Notes under the pieces: generated by a model
What the model saw: only the letters and a program-made list of their open reading frames with translations
Told to the model about the DNA's origin: nothing
The model's database searches: none
Program-made: the position numbers and the translations under genes
NCBI GenBank assembly: GCA_963822765.1
Contig: CAWGJL010000048.1
Span: 248,001 to 312,000, forward strand
Reading direction: 5' to 3'
DNA length: 64,000 bases
Source: Palsa-504 sp963822765
GTDB taxonomy: Bacteria; Actinomycetota; Actinomycetes; Streptosporangiales; Streptosporangiaceae
In this document: positions 1-9,416 of the stretch, piece by piece
Numbering within the stretch: position 1 is the first letter of the stretch
Layout of the letters: the number at the start of each line of letters is the position of its first letter

Positions 1-685
1 TGAACCCGCCGCTCGCGGCCGGCTCGCCAGGTACCGGCAGGCCGGCTTGCCGCAGCGCCTGGCAGAACCCCTCGAACCGCTCGCCGGAGTCCGGCGAGTC
101 CGCGGGACCGGCCAGGAAGGCCAGGTCGGTGTGCCCGTGCACCTCGATCAGGTGCGCGGTGATCTCCCGGCTGCCGCTGCGGTTGTCCACGCCTACGAAG
201 TCCGGCCCGTCATCGCCTGAATTGCCGGCCAGCACCACGACCGGCACGCTGCGAGACAGCACGGCGATGTCCGCTTCGGACAGGCTCCGGGCCATCACCA
301 CCAGGCCGTCGGTCTTGCCCGCGATCGAGAACGCGAGATCGCGCCCGGATGCGGTGCGGGTGGCCGCGATCATGACCGCGTCGCCGACCGAGGTCGCTGC
401 CCGCTCCGCCCCGCGGATCACCTGATCCACGTACAGCGGCGACTCCTCCTCGGCCTCGCCGGATCGCCCGAGGTCAGGGAACAGCAGCCCGACGACCCCG
501 GCGCGCTTGGAGGCCAGGCCGCGGGCCGGCCCGCTCGGCACCCAGCCCAGTTCGGCGGCCGTGGCACGGACCCGCTCCCGGGTGGCCTCCGAGAAGCCCT
601 TGCCGTCGGCCATGACCCGGGACACGGTCGCCGTCGACACGCCGCTCCGCTGAGCGACCTCGTAAATCGTCGACCGGTCAGGCAC
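1..685 (-). CDS. LacI-family transcriptional regulator (C-terminus beyond window)
   Basis: The translated minus strand begins VPDRSTIYEVAQRSGVSTATVSRVM, a canonical LacI helix-turn-helix plus hinge helix, and continues into a periplasmic-binding-protein-like sensor domain (GVVGLLFPDLG, VVVLAGNSG, GVDNRSGSREITAHLIEVHG). The frame stays open to base 1, so about 228 residues are present and the last third is missing. I chose the GTG at 685 because it sits just before the HTH and a purine-rich AGGCAGG lies upstream. Such proteins usually repress sugar genes and are released by a sugar ligand. The boxes at 739-782 lie directly upstream, so autoregulation is likely. The ligand cannot be told from this fragment. 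Confidence 0.88.
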   Translation of the reverse strand, partial: MPDRSTIYEVAQRSGVSTATVSRVMADGKGFSEATRERVRATAAELGWVPSGPARGLASKRAGVVGLLFPDLGRSGEAEEESPLYVDQVIRGAERAATSVGDAVMIAATRTASGRDLAFSIAGKTDGLVVMARSLSEADIAVLSRSVPVVVLAGNSGDDGPDFVGVDNRSGSREITAHLIEVHGHTDLAFLAGPADSPDSGERFEGFCQALRQAGLPVPGEPAASGGF

Positions 686-738
686 GTCCAGATCCTGCCT
701 CTCGCAGACCCTGCCTCTCGGGCTGTCTCCCGTCGAGT

Positions 739-782
739 AAGCGCTTGCTCTAGTTAAGCGCTTACGTTGGTTAAGCGCTTAC
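739..782. promoter_or_regulatory. Triple AAGCGCTT operator upstream of LacI-family gene
   Basis: The palindrome AAGCGCTT occurs at 739-746, 756-763 and 773-780. The last two sit in the longer copy GTTAAGCGCTTAC (753-765 and 770-782). Centres are 17 and 18 bases apart. A CG-centred AAGCGCTT core is typical of actinobacterial LacI-family operators, and the LacI gene begins 54 bases away. Binding by that protein is inferred. Confidence 0.65.
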
Positions 783-887
783 GTAAACACAGCACCCCAA
801 CCCTGTCAAGCCCCTCCCCGCCCCCGCCCTGCCGCCTCCTGCCCCCTGACCAGCGCCAATGCCCCTCGAAAGTTTTACAGCCCCAGC

Positions 888-1760
888 CTACGACGCGCTC
901 GGCGCCGCGTCGGCAGCCACGTGGTCGCGCCAGGAATGCCGCGGCTCGAAGCCGAGCACCTCCCGCGCCCGGTCGATCGCCAGCAGCGTGCCGAACTCCC
1001 CGACCTCACGCCTCAGCGTCACGCCAGGGAACACCTCGGCCAGCAGCTCCGCCGAGGGCCGGTTCATCACCGTGTCCGCCGCCGCGATGATGAACGCGGG
1101 GTGCCCGGCCACCGTCTCACGCGGCACTTCCAGCGCAAGCCGGCAGGACAAAGCCACGTCCCGTTCGTCTATATAGCCCCACAGATTCCACCTGCGATCG
1201 CGCGCGTCGGCCCAGAACGACGGGAACTCGTGGTAGTCCTCCGGCCGCCAGATGTTGGAGAATCGCAGCGCGACGAACGGGATGCCCGACCACTCGGCGA
1301 AGTGGCAGGCGATCGTCTCTGTGGCCACCTTGGACAGGGCATAGGTGCTGGTCGGCACCGGGTAGTGATCCTCGTCCACCGGCGCGTACCTGGGCGGCAC
1401 GTCGAACGGCAGGCCCAGCGTGGTCTCGCTCGACGCCCACACCACGCGGCTCAGCCCCAGGTTCGCGGCGGCCTGGAACACGTTGAAGTTCATGGTGATG
1501 TTCGTGTTGAACGTGACCGGCGGGGTGGCCAGGCCGGGAGCCGGGATGTTGGCCAGGTGCACGACCGCCTCGGCGCCCCGCAGCGCCTCGAGCGCCTGGC
1601 CGTAATCGGTCAGGTCGGCCCGGAGCATGCCCTCGAAGCGATCCTCCTCGGAGACCGCGATATCGGTCGCCGCCACGTCGTAACCGTGCTCGAGCAGGTC
1701 CCGTACCACCGCCCGGCCCGCCTGGCCGGCCGCTCCCGTCACGCAGATCCGCTGTGCCAT
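888..1760 (-). CDS. NAD(P)-dependent epimerase/dehydratase (extended SDR family)
   Basis: 290 residues. The N-terminus has the Rossmann motif VTGAAGQAG (GxxGxxG). An acidic residue in ATDIAV after strand 2 suggests NAD preference. SSETTLG carries the catalytic Ser region, and YALSK is the YxxxK catalytic pair. Length and motifs fit extended SDRs that oxidise or epimerise sugars, close to uronate-dehydrogenase-like members. The start is the ATG at 1760, with GGAAGGGA about eight bases upstream; a GTG three bases earlier is possible. It reads toward the LacI gene on the same strand. The substrate is not deducible; a sugar or sugar acid is likely. Confidence 0.82.
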   Translation of the reverse strand: MAQRICVTGAAGQAGRAVVRDLLEHGYDVAATDIAVSEEDRFEGMLRADLTDYGQALEALRGAEAVVHLANIPAPGLATPPVTFNTNITMNFNVFQAAANLGLSRVVWASSETTLGLPFDVPPRYAPVDEDHYPVPTSTYALSKVATETIACHFAEWSGIPFVALRFSNIWRPEDYHEFPSFWADARDRRWNLWGYIDERDVALSCRLALEVPRETVAGHPAFIIAAADTVMNRPSAELLAEVFPGVTLRREVGEFGTLLAIDRAREVLGFEPRHSWRDHVAADAAPSAS

Positions 1761-1910
1761 CACAGTCCCTTCCTCGATCCCGCCAAACGCACACGTTCAC
1801 CCGTGCACTAACTCGTTCCGTCTCATTGACACACATAAGCCCGTGGCGAGAGGCTTGGCCATGCTCTAGGCGCGCGAGGCCTGATCGAAGCCGCCGGTGC
1901 CGGTTTCCGT

Positions 1911-1948
1911 CTGCTCAACGGCCAGGCCGCCCCCGACACCGGCGGAAC
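1911..1948 (+). repeat. 38-bp exact duplicate of an internal segment of the GH15 gene
   Basis: Bases 1911-1948 are identical to bases 3279-3316, which lie inside the downstream glucodextranase gene and encode LLNGQAAPDTGGT. The upstream copy ends two bases before an ATG and 17 before the preferred start codon. Flanking bases differ at both ends. It looks like a short ectopic duplication or a trace of recombination; an assembly artefact is possible. Confidence 0.75.
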
Positions 1949-1964
1949 GATGGGAGACCTCGGC

Positions 1965-4900
1965 ATGGTGCGCAGATATCGTTTCACGGCCGCGGCGGCC
2001 GGCGCGACCCTCATCGCGAGCAGCCTGGTCATCACCGCCGGAACCGCGTCGGCCACGCAGGCGGCCACGCAGGCAGCCACGCAGGCCGGCACCGCCCCCG
2101 GCGCCCCGGGCGCCGCGTCGTACTTCGACCTGGCCAGGAAGGATTGCGTCGGCACCGCGGCCGGCCGCGACTCCAGGGTGTGGTACACCGTGGCCGGGGG
2201 AGTGCTGTCCGACGTCTACGAGCCGACCATCGACAACACCGACGTGAGCACGCTGCAGTACGTGGTCACCGACGGGTCCACGTTCACCGATCTGCAGACC
2301 CGCGACATGACCTACACCGTGGCGGCCGACCGGTCCGGCATGGCGTGCACCGTGACCTCGACCGACGCCAAGCACGGCTTCCGCCTGGTCACCACGTACA
2401 TCACCGATCCGGCCCGCGACACCGTGCTGATGCGGACCAAGCTGGCAGGCAACACCAAGAACCTGCACCTGTACGCGCGGCTCGACGCCCACGTCAACGG
2501 CAACGGCGGCGGCGGCACCCAGAACGCCGGCGCGAACTCCGGCGTCGTTGACACCAGTACCAGCGCGCAGATCCCGGTGGTCTTCAGCACCAACACCGTC
2601 ACCAACGCGGTCAACCGGAACTACGCGGTGCCCACCTACATGGCCCTGGCCTCGAGCCCGGCCAGCGAAGCCGCGAGCGTCGGGTACGCGGGCACCGCCA
2701 GCGACGGCCTGACCCAGCTCGACGCCTCCCGCGCCCTGACCAGCTATACCGACGCTCCCGACGGCCACATCGTGGCCACCGAAGCCCTGACCCCCGACCG
2801 CAAAGGCCAGCTGACCCTGGCCCTTGGCTTCGGCCGCACCCAGTCCGGAGCGATCTCGACCGCGAACAGCTCGCTGAGCCAGCCGTTCGGGCAGGTAGAA
2901 AACCAGTACCAAGGCGGCTGGACCGCCTACGACGCCGCCCTGCGACCGCCTCACGGGCGTATCCAGGGGCTCTCAACCAGCCAGATCAAAGACCATTACT
3001 ACCTGTCCGCCAACGTCCTGAAGGCCAGCGAGGACAAGACGTTCCCCGGCGCGATCGTGGCCTCGCTGGCCAGCCCGTGGGGCCAGTCGGTCCCCGCCGG
3101 GGTGACCGCCAACGGCCAGCCGGGTTACTTCGGCTCCTACCGCGAGGTGTTCTCCCGGGACCTGTACGAGGCGTTCACCGGCCTGCTGGCCGACGGCGAC
3201 GTGCAAACGGCCCGCGCGGCGACGCTGTTCCTTTTCGACCAGCAGCAGCTCGCGAACGGCTCGATGCCGCGCAACTCGCTGCTCAACGGCCAGGCCGCCC
3301 CCGACACCGGCGGAACCCAGCTGGACGAGACCGCCTACCCGATCCTGATGGCCTACGAGGCCGGGCTGGCCAACGACAACAGCCTGTACGAGAACCACAT
3401 CCGCCCGGCCGCGGACTTCCTGGTCGCCAACGGCCCGTCGTTCGGCGTCGAGCGCTGGGAAGAGCAGACCGGCTATTCGCCGTCCACCATCGCCGCCGAG
3501 ATCGCCGGCCTGACCGCGGCCTCGGCCATCGCAGCTGCGAACAAAGACACCACGCGAGCCCAGCTGTACCAGGCCACCGCCGACGACTTCCAGCGCATGA
3601 TCAAGACCTGGACCGTGACCACCACCGGCCCCGACGGCCCGCGCTACTTCATCAGGCTGTCCAAGACCGGCGACCCGAACGCCGCGATCACCTACAGCCT
3701 GGGCAACGGCGGGCCCACCGTGGACCAGCGCGCCGTCATCGACGGCGGCTTCCAGGAGCTCACCCGCCTGGGCGAGCTGCCCGTCAGCGACCCCGACATC
3801 CAGGCCTCCCTCGATGTGCTGGACAAGCAGATCTCGGTGCCGACCCCGAGCGGCACCGGCTACTACCGGTACGGCACATCGGCTAGCAAAGGCAGCGCCG
3901 ACGGGTACGGCGACTGCTACCAGCCGAGCCAGACCTCGTGCACCACGACCGGCGCCCCGTGGCCGCCGACCGACACCGGCACCGGGCACCTGTGGCCGAA
4001 CCTGTCCGGCGAGCGCGCCGAGTCCGACCTCGCGGCAGGAGAACCGGCAAAAACAACCGCCCTGCTCCAGGCCATGATGAACTTCTCCGCCGGCGTGGGC
4101 CTGGTGCCCGAGCAGGCGTGGGAGGACCCGGACCTGGCCGCGTCCCCCTTCGGCAGCGACCCGGCCACCGCGTCGATCGGGTTCACCGACGGAAAGGCGG
4201 CCGGCTCGGCCTCCCCGCTGACCTGGGCTCAGGCGCAGGAACTACGGCTGATCCTGTCCCTGGGCGCCGGACGTAACGTGGACACTCCGGCTGTCACCAC
4301 GGGCCGTTACGTCAAAAACGGCCCTCCCGGCACGCTCAAGGTAACGATCACCGCGCCGGCCTCAGGCGCCACCCTGGCTGCCTCGTCCACCACAGTGACC
4401 GGCACCACCACGCCGGGCGCGCAGATGAGCGTCGCCTCCGACGACACCACCACCGGCACGCCGGCCTCAGTGACCAGCACCACCGCAAAATCCGACGGCT
4501 CCTTCCAAGCCACCGTGCCGGTCAGCTTCGGCAGCAACGTGATCACCGTGTCGGCCACAGAGAAGGGGGCAGGGGAGGTGGGTGGGGGCCGGAGCACCGG
4601 GTACGCCCAGGTCACCGCGACCAACGAGGGCGGCGGGACCAGCGTCCTTGACGTCTCCGACCCGGCCGGCGACGACAACGGGCCCGGCACCTACCAGTAC
4701 CCGACCGACTCCTCCTTCGTGGCCGGGTCCTTCGACCTGACCCGGTTCCAGGTGCTGAGCGACGGCACGTTCGCCTACCTGCGGGTCACGCTGCGCACCC
4801 TGGTTCCTACCTTCGGCGCGCTCGACGGAGCCCAGCTCCTCGACGTCTACGTGCACGTCCCAGGGGCCACCGCCACCACCACCGCAGCCGCGTTCCAGAG

Positions 4901-5336
4901 CCGCAACTACACGATCGCTACGGACGGAGCCTGGAGCCAGCGGCTCGAGGTGCAGGGCTTCGCCGCGCCGGTCTGGGTGAACCCCGCAAATACCAGCGTC
5001 GGAACCCCGTTTGTGCTGCCCGTCCAGTCCGACCGCACCATCACCGTCGCCGTGCCCGAGGCCCAGTTCGGCACGCCGGGCTCCGGGTGGGGCTTCAGCG
5101 TCGTGCTGACCGGCCAGGACGGCTTCAGCCCCGATCAGGCACGCGCCTTCACCGCCACGCCCGAAGCCTTTACCTTCGGCGTGTGCGCACCGAACGGCAC
5201 CGCGAAGATCTGCGGCTTCAACCCGAACAACGTGCCCAAGGCCATGGACGTCATCACGCCGCCGGGCGTGTCGCAGGCCACCGAGCTCGACCCCACCCTC
5301 GGCGCGGTCGTCATCCAGCCGGTGACGGTCCCGTAA
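1965..5336 (+). CDS. Secreted GH15 glucodextranase/glucoamylase-like enzyme
   Basis: About 1123 residues. A Sec-type signal peptide (VRRYRF then a hydrophobic stretch to TASA) leads into a glucodextranase N-type beta-sandwich domain (DSRVWYTVAGGVLSDVYEP). The GH15 (alpha/alpha)6 barrel follows: REVFSRDLYEAFTGLLADGD, RWEEQTGYSPSTIAAEIAGL with the likely acid Glu, and HLWPNLSGERAESDLAAG then LVPEQAWED with the likely base Glu. The C-terminus has a Big/Fn3-like domain (ITAPASGATLAASSTTVTG) and a glucodextranase C-like domain (DVSDPAGDDNGPGTYQYP). This is the order known from Arthrobacter glucodextranase. It should release glucose from alpha-1,6 or alpha-1,4 glucans outside the cell. ATG 1965 is preferred over 1950 because GGGAGA lies seven bases upstream. 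The 3' end overlaps the convergent GTPase gene by 26 bases. Confidence 0.88.
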   Translation: MVRRYRFTAAAAGATLIASSLVITAGTASATQAATQAATQAGTAPGAPGAASYFDLARKDCVGTAAGRDSRVWYTVAGGVLSDVYEPTIDNTDVSTLQYVVTDGSTFTDLQTRDMTYTVAADRSGMACTVTSTDAKHGFRLVTTYITDPARDTVLMRTKLAGNTKNLHLYARLDAHVNGNGGGGTQNAGANSGVVDTSTSAQIPVVFSTNTVTNAVNRNYAVPTYMALASSPASEAASVGYAGTASDGLTQLDASRALTSYTDAPDGHIVATEALTPDRKGQLTLALGFGRTQSGAISTANSSLSQPFGQVENQYQGGWTAYDAALRPPHGRIQGLSTSQIKDHYYLSANVLKASEDKTFPGAIVASLASPWGQSVPAGVTANGQPGYFGSYREVFSRDLYEAFTGLLADGDVQTARAATLFLFDQQQLANGSMPRNSLLNGQAAPDTGGTQLDETAYPILMAYEAGLANDNSLYENHIRPAADFLVANGPSFGVERWEEQTGYSPSTIAAEIAGLTAASAIAAANKDTTRAQLYQATADDFQRMIKTWTVTTTGPDGPRYFIRLSKTGDPNAAITYSLGNGGPTVDQRAVIDGGFQELTRLGELPVSDPDIQASLDVLDKQISVPTPSGTGYYRYGTSASKGSADGYGDCYQPSQTSCTTTGAPWPPTDTGTGHLWPNLSGERAESDLAAGEPAKTTALLQAMMNFSAGVGLVPEQAWEDPDLAASPFGSDPATASIGFTDGKAAGSASPLTWAQAQELRLILSLGAGRNVDTPAVTTGRYVKNGPPGTLKVTITAPASGATLAASSTTVTGTTTPGAQMSVASDDTTTGTPASVTSTTAKSDGSFQATVPVSFGSNVITVSATEKGAGEVGGGRSTGYAQVTATNEGGGTSVLDVSDPAGDDNGPGTYQYPTDSSFVAGSFDLTRFQVLSDGTFAYLRVTLRTLVPTFGALDGAQLLDVYVHVPGATATTTAAAFQSRNYTIATDGAWSQRLEVQGFAAPVWVNPANTSVGTPFVLPVQSDRTITVAVPEAQFGTPGSGWGFSVVLTGQDGFSPDQARAFTATPEAFTFGVCAPNGTAKICGFNPNNVPKAMDVITPPGVSQATELDPTLGAVVIQPVTVP

Positions 5337-7326
5337 GCAACCAGGTCCGGGTGACCCGCTGCAGGTATACCTCCCGATCGCGCGGGTCATGGTCCGTGCG
5401 CCGTCGCGTCGGCGCCACCCCGGTCACCGGCTCGTACCGGTCGAAGGCGCACTCCAGGACGCCCTCGCCGCGGGTCAGCGCCGGGAGCTCGCCGCGCAGC
5501 CGGTGCACCCGGGCCGCGGGGATATCGCCCTCCACGGTCAGCGCCGCGCCGTGCCTGGCCTGGGTCAGCGGGACCGCGTGCAGCCGCGCCAGCAAAGCCA
5601 GCAGGGGTCCTAGGCCGTCGGCCGGCGCGTCCAGCCGGAACCGGTGGATCGGCTCGCAGACCACCGTGCCCGCCTGCCGCAGCGCGCTGACCAGGACCAG
5701 CGGGGTCAGCTTGCGGTAGTCCTCGCCCGTGCTCGACATGCTCTTGTTGAAGCGCTGGTGGCCGAGGCTGTGCTTGCCCAGGTAACCCGAGTGCGTCATC
5801 GCCACCGTGCAGTCGGGGACATCCCAGCCGTGCAGGCCCTGCCGCAGCGTCTCCCGCACCGTGTCCTCGACCGCCCGGAAGAACGCCAGCGGCATGGAGC
5901 CGAGCTCCACCTCGATCCGGAACCTCACCCCCGAGCCGGCCGCCGCGGGAGCGACGCGGAGCCCGATCGTGGCCAGGAACGGGTTCGGCGTCTCACCCAG
6001 CCGCTCGACCGCGGCGCCGACCCCGGCCAGCCGCTCGACGCAGACCGTGGTCGTCTCACGGAAACCGACACAAACGCCGAAGTCCGCGGCCAGCGTGGCC
6101 CCGATGACCTCCTTCTGGACCTCGCCGAACAGCGAGACAAAGATCTCCTGCCGGATATCGTCCTGCCGCACGTTGATCAGCGGGTCCTGCTCGGCGAGCT
6201 GGGCCAGCGCCGCGCGCAGCGCGCCGCGGTCGCGCGGATCGCGGGGCACGACGACCGTCTCCAGGGTCGGCGGGGCGAACTGGTGCCGCTCCGCCGGCGA
6301 CGCGGTCGGCGCGCCGACCGCGTCGCCGACCTGGATCTCGGCCAGGCCCCACAGCTTCCCGATCTGCCCGGCGGACACCGACCGGCGCCGGGCGTCCGAG
6401 CCGTCCGCGAAGACGCTGATCCCGGTCACCTTCCGCGCCCGGCCCGGGCCGGCCGGGTCCCGGGTGCGCACGGTGCCGGAGAACATCCGGACGTAGGCGA
6501 TCTTCTCGCCCGCCGGGCCGCGCTCGATCTTGAACACCCGGCCCGAAGCCGGGCCCCCGGCGTCCCGGCCGGCCCGGGGCAACAGCTCGGTGACCCCGCT
6601 CATCAGCGCGTCCACCCCGGCCCCGGTCAGCGCCGACCCGAAGAACACCGGGTGCACCTGGCCCCGCCTGGTCTGCGCCGCCAGTTCCTGGCGCAGCCGC
6701 CGGTACGGGATCCGGGACTCGCCCCGGACGTACGCGGCCATCATTGCCTCGTCGTGCTCGGCGAGCACCTCGGTCAGCCGGGCCGTGAACGCCGCGTCGG
6801 ACCCGTCCCAGCCTGCGAAGCGAGCGGTGCGCGCGCCCAGCTCGTGCGCCGAGCCCATGGCCACGATGGCCGGCGTCAGCCGCTCGGAGATGTCCCGCAG
6901 CAGCCGCCCGTAACCCGCGCCGCGCCGGTCGATCTTGTTCACGAACAGGACGGCCGGGACCCCCAGCCGCCGCAGCGCCCGCATCAGGATGCGGGTCTGC
7001 GGCTGGACGCCCTCGACGGCCGAGATCACCAGCACCGCCCCGTCGAGCACGCTCAGCGCGCGTTCCACCTCGGCGATGAAGTCCGGGTGACCCGGCGTGT
7101 CGATCAGGTTGACGGTCACGTCGCCGACCGTGAACGACACGACGGCGGACTTGATCGTGATGCCGCGCTGCCGTTCCAGCGCCAGCGAGTCGGTCTGGGT
7201 CGTGCCGTCATCGACGCTGCCGACCTCGTCGATGACCCCGGCCGCGTAGAGCAGCCGTTCGGTCAGGGTGGTCTTACCGGCGTCTACATGCGCCAGGATC
7301 CCCAGGTTCAGCGTTCCGCGAGCCAC
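5311..7326 (-). CDS. Ribosomal protection-type translational GTPase (OtrA/Tet(M) family)
   Basis: 671 residues, EF-G-like. G1 is AHVDAGKTTL, the switch region RGITIKSAVVSF, G3 DTPGHPDF and G4 NKID, followed by domains II-V. The domain IV loop reads SGYLGKHSLGHQRFNKSMSSTGEDYRKLTPL: the actinobacterial OtrA-like type rather than the SPVSTPADF loop of Tet(M). Family members chase tetracyclines from the ribosome; actinobacterial homologues may be intrinsic resistance or housekeeping factors. The GTG at 7326 has GGAGGG eight bases upstream. It lies 180 bases behind the ABC permease on the same strand, and a copy of the PFG-KK element lies about 120 bases upstream of the start. Confidence 0.88.
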   Translation of the reverse strand: MARGTLNLGILAHVDAGKTTLTERLLYAAGVIDEVGSVDDGTTQTDSLALERQRGITIKSAVVSFTVGDVTVNLIDTPGHPDFIAEVERALSVLDGAVLVISAVEGVQPQTRILMRALRRLGVPAVLFVNKIDRRGAGYGRLLRDISERLTPAIVAMGSAHELGARTARFAGWDGSDAAFTARLTEVLAEHDEAMMAAYVRGESRIPYRRLRQELAAQTRRGQVHPVFFGSALTGAGVDALMSGVTELLPRAGRDAGGPASGRVFKIERGPAGEKIAYVRMFSGTVRTRDPAGPGRARKVTGISVFADGSDARRRSVSAGQIGKLWGLAEIQVGDAVGAPTASPAERHQFAPPTLETVVVPRDPRDRGALRAALAQLAEQDPLINVRQDDIRQEIFVSLFGEVQKEVIGATLAADFGVCVGFRETTTVCVERLAGVGAAVERLGETPNPFLATIGLRVAPAAAGSGVRFRIEVELGSMPLAFFRAVEDTVRETLRQGLHGWDVPDCTVAMTHSGYLGKHSLGHQRFNKSMSSTGEDYRKLTPLVLVSALRQAGTVVCEPIHRFRLDAPADGLGPLLALLARLHAVPLTQARHGAALTVEGDIPAARVHRLRGELPALTRGEGVLECAFDRYEPVTGVAPTRRRTDHDPRDREVYLQRVTRTWLLTGPSPAG

Positions 7327-7447
7327 GTGTCATACCCTCCGGACAGGTGAAAAAGCCCTTGTCGATGGATATGAACGCCGCTCGCATTTCCGCTCCTCTG
7401 CTCAGCCCGGTCAGGTTCACCGTGCACCACCGCCCCGGCCGGGGCAA

Positions 7448-7490
7448 CTTCTTTTTTCTTCCGAACGGACCAGCATGCGTGCCGCCGGCA
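7448..7490 (-). repeat. PFG-KK element, copy A (upstream of ribosomal protection gene)
   Basis: On the minus strand this reads AGGTHAGPFGRKKK, with a run of six A after CCGTTCGGAAG. It matches two other intergenic copies (15888-15935, 43422-43460) at DNA and peptide level. No ATG, GTG or TTG lies in frame between the permease stop and the motif, so copy A may be non-coding or degenerate. Confidence 0.6.
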
Positions 7491-7506
7491 CACCCTCCAG
7501 CCGGAC

Positions 7507-8487
7507 CTAGGCGTCGCGGCGGAGCAGCGTCACCGCGGCCACCGCGATGAGCGCGGCCGCCAGGAGCAGGAAGATGCCGGTCTCGATGCCCTGGAACGTC
7601 CAGTAGCGGTCCGCGGGCTGGTAGGTCAGGAAGTAGCGGAAGTGGGACGCCGCCTGCACGCAGGACGGCGGGGGAGTGAAGGCACCCCTGATCACCTGGG
7701 TGCAGGAAGCCGGGAGGTAGGTGGCGGGGATGCCGAAGACCGCGTTCCCGTTCGTGTTCAGGTCGATGGCCTGGCCGTTCGGGCCGACGATGCCCGACGC
7801 GAGCTGCCAGAACGACCCCGGCGGCCGCAAGTTGCTGGTCACCTTGTAGTACACGGTGACCGCGCTCAGGTAGTGCGGCCGGAGCAGCAGCGTGATCAGC
7901 GCGCGCACCGCGATGAACCCGGCCAGCGTGACGGCGATGGCCGGCAGCGTCCGGCGCAGCAGCGTGCCGGCCGCGATGCCGAGCGCCATCGCGAACAGCG
8001 AGTAGGCCGCCGGGACGATGCCCATGATGTCGAACCGGCCGGGGTCGAACATATTCAGCTGCAAGGCGTTGTTCGGCCCTTCCCACCAGGTCACCAGGGC
8101 CGAGATGGCGCCGCCCCAGACCGCCGCGGCCAGCAGCATCCAGCCGACCTTGACCGCGACCCAGTGCCTGCGGGTGACGCTCTGCATCCAGGCGAACTGC
8201 GTGGTGCCGGCCTCGGCCTCGGCGGCCACCAGCGGGGCGCCGAAGAACAGCCCGGCCAGGACCGGCGCGCCCAGCGTCGAGATGATCAGGAAGCCGACCG
8301 CGTGGCTGCCGAGGAACAGCCCGCCACCGGTGTGGCATCCCTGGCCCGCGGCGCAGGCGGCCTGGGCCGCATGGTACTGATTCGCGACCTGGACCCCGGT
8401 GATCACGATGAGGACGGCGAACGCGGCCAGCAGCGCGACGCCCACCAGAAACTGAATGCGATGCTGGCGCCAGACAAGCCAGGTCAT
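7507..8487 (-). CDS. ABC-2-type transporter permease
   Basis: 326 residues starting MTWLVWRQHRIQ. About six hydrophobic segments can be seen: FLVGVALLAAFAVLIVITG, AVGFLIISTLGAPVLAGLFFGA, VGWMLLAAAVWGGAIS, PAAYSLFAMALGIAAG, LPAIAVTLAGFIAVRALITLLL and ETGIFLLLAAALIAVAAVTL. A large extracytoplasmic loop carrying Cys residues precedes the last one. Start and stop form an ATGA overlap with the ATPase gene, so the two are translationally coupled. A longer upstream frame exists but lies inside the ATPase gene. It probably forms the membrane half of a two-subunit exporter; the substrate is unknown. Confidence 0.85.
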   Translation of the reverse strand: MTWLVWRQHRIQFLVGVALLAAFAVLIVITGVQVANQYHAAQAACAAGQGCHTGGGLFLGSHAVGFLIISTLGAPVLAGLFFGAPLVAAEAEAGTTQFAWMQSVTRRHWVAVKVGWMLLAAAVWGGAISALVTWWEGPNNALQLNMFDPGRFDIMGIVPAAYSLFAMALGIAAGTLLRRTLPAIAVTLAGFIAVRALITLLLRPHYLSAVTVYYKVTSNLRPPGSFWQLASGIVGPNGQAIDLNTNGNAVFGIPATYLPASCTQVIRGAFTPPPSCVQAASHFRYFLTYQPADRYWTFQGIETGIFLLLAAALIAVAAVTLLRRDA

Positions 8488-9416
8488 TGGTCTTCTCCGA
8501 TCGTGATCAGCTGGGCCGGGGCCGGCTCGGCATCTTGCCCCATGTAGCCCAGCACGAGCTCCTCCAGGCTGACGTCGCTGGCCTCGAACGCGGGGTCGAC
8601 GACCGGACCGTTCAGCCGGACCAGCATGGTGGTCTGCCGCGGCGTGCGGGTGACTTGCACGACCCGGTGGCTCCGCTCGATGGCGGTGGTGTCCTTGCGC
8701 GGGCCGGTGAGGATCTGGTGCTCGGCCAGCAGCTCCTCGATGTCGCCGCACAGCTGGACCCGGGACGAGGCCAGCATGATGAGGTGGTCACAGACCCGTT
8801 CCAGGTCGGCGACCAGGTGCGAGGACAGGAGCACGGTCAGGCCGCCCGCGGCGACTCCGTCGGCGAGCAGGCCGAGGAAGTTCCGCCGGGCCAGCGGGTC
8901 GAGCGCGGCGACCGGCTCGTCCAGCAGAAGCAGCCGGGGCCGCTTGGCCAGGCTGAGGGCCAGCGCGACCTGGGCCCGCTGACCGCCGGACAGCTTGCCC
9001 ACCGCCCGGTCCAGCGGGATCTTCAGGGTCGCCAGCCGCTCCCGGACCGATTCCGCGTCCCAGCGCGGGTTCAGGTGCGCGCCCACGAGGATGTGATCCT
9101 CGGCTGACAGCCGCCGGTACAGCGGGATGTCCTGGGCCAGGAAGCCGATGTCGGCCAGGAAGGCCGGATCCTGGCGCGGGGTGGTCCCGTTCACCGTGGC
9201 CTGTCCCGCGGTCGGCCGGGACAGGCCGGCCAGCAGCCGCAGCAGCGTGGTCTTGCCCGCGCCGTTCGGCCCGATCAGCGCGGTGATCCGGCCCTCCGGC
9301 ACGCTGACCGTGCAGTCCGTCAGCGCGCTGACCTTGCCGTAGCACTTGGTCAGCCCGCTGGTCTCGATCGCTGGGCCGGGGAGCGCACTGCCCGGAACCT
9401 CGTGCATACCGATCAT
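8484..9416 (-). CDS. ABC transporter ATP-binding protein
   Basis: 310 residues. Walker A GPNGAGKTTLL, Q-loop FLAQDIP, signature KLSGGQRAQVALALSLA, Walker B RLLLLDEPVAALDP and H-loop LLSSHLVADL are all present, so it should hydrolyse ATP. The 80-residue C-terminal tail after the NBD is typical of ABC-2 exporters of the YtrB/CcmA type. It overlaps both neighbours by ATGA. The order GntR regulator, ATPase, permease resembles the Bacillus ytr operon, which responds to cell-wall-active antibiotics; whether this one does is inference. Confidence 0.9.
   Translation of the reverse strand: MIGMHEVPGSALPGPAIETSGLTKCYGKVSALTDCTVSVPEGRITALIGPNGAGKTTLLRLLAGLSRPTAGQATVNGTTPRQDPAFLADIGFLAQDIPLYRRLSAEDHILVGAHLNPRWDAESVRERLATLKIPLDRAVGKLSGGQRAQVALALSLAKRPRLLLLDEPVAALDPLARRNFLGLLADGVAAGGLTVLLSSHLVADLERVCDHLIMLASSRVQLCGDIEELLAEHQILTGPRKDTTAIERSHRVVQVTRTPRQTTMLVRLNGPVVDPAFEASDVSLEELVLGYMGQDAEPAPAQLITIGEDQ

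Noticed and set aside
7448..7470. T-run near 7450 as a Rho-independent terminator
   Set aside because: No GC stem precedes the T-run on the plus strand; it is the A-run of the PFG-KK element read backward.
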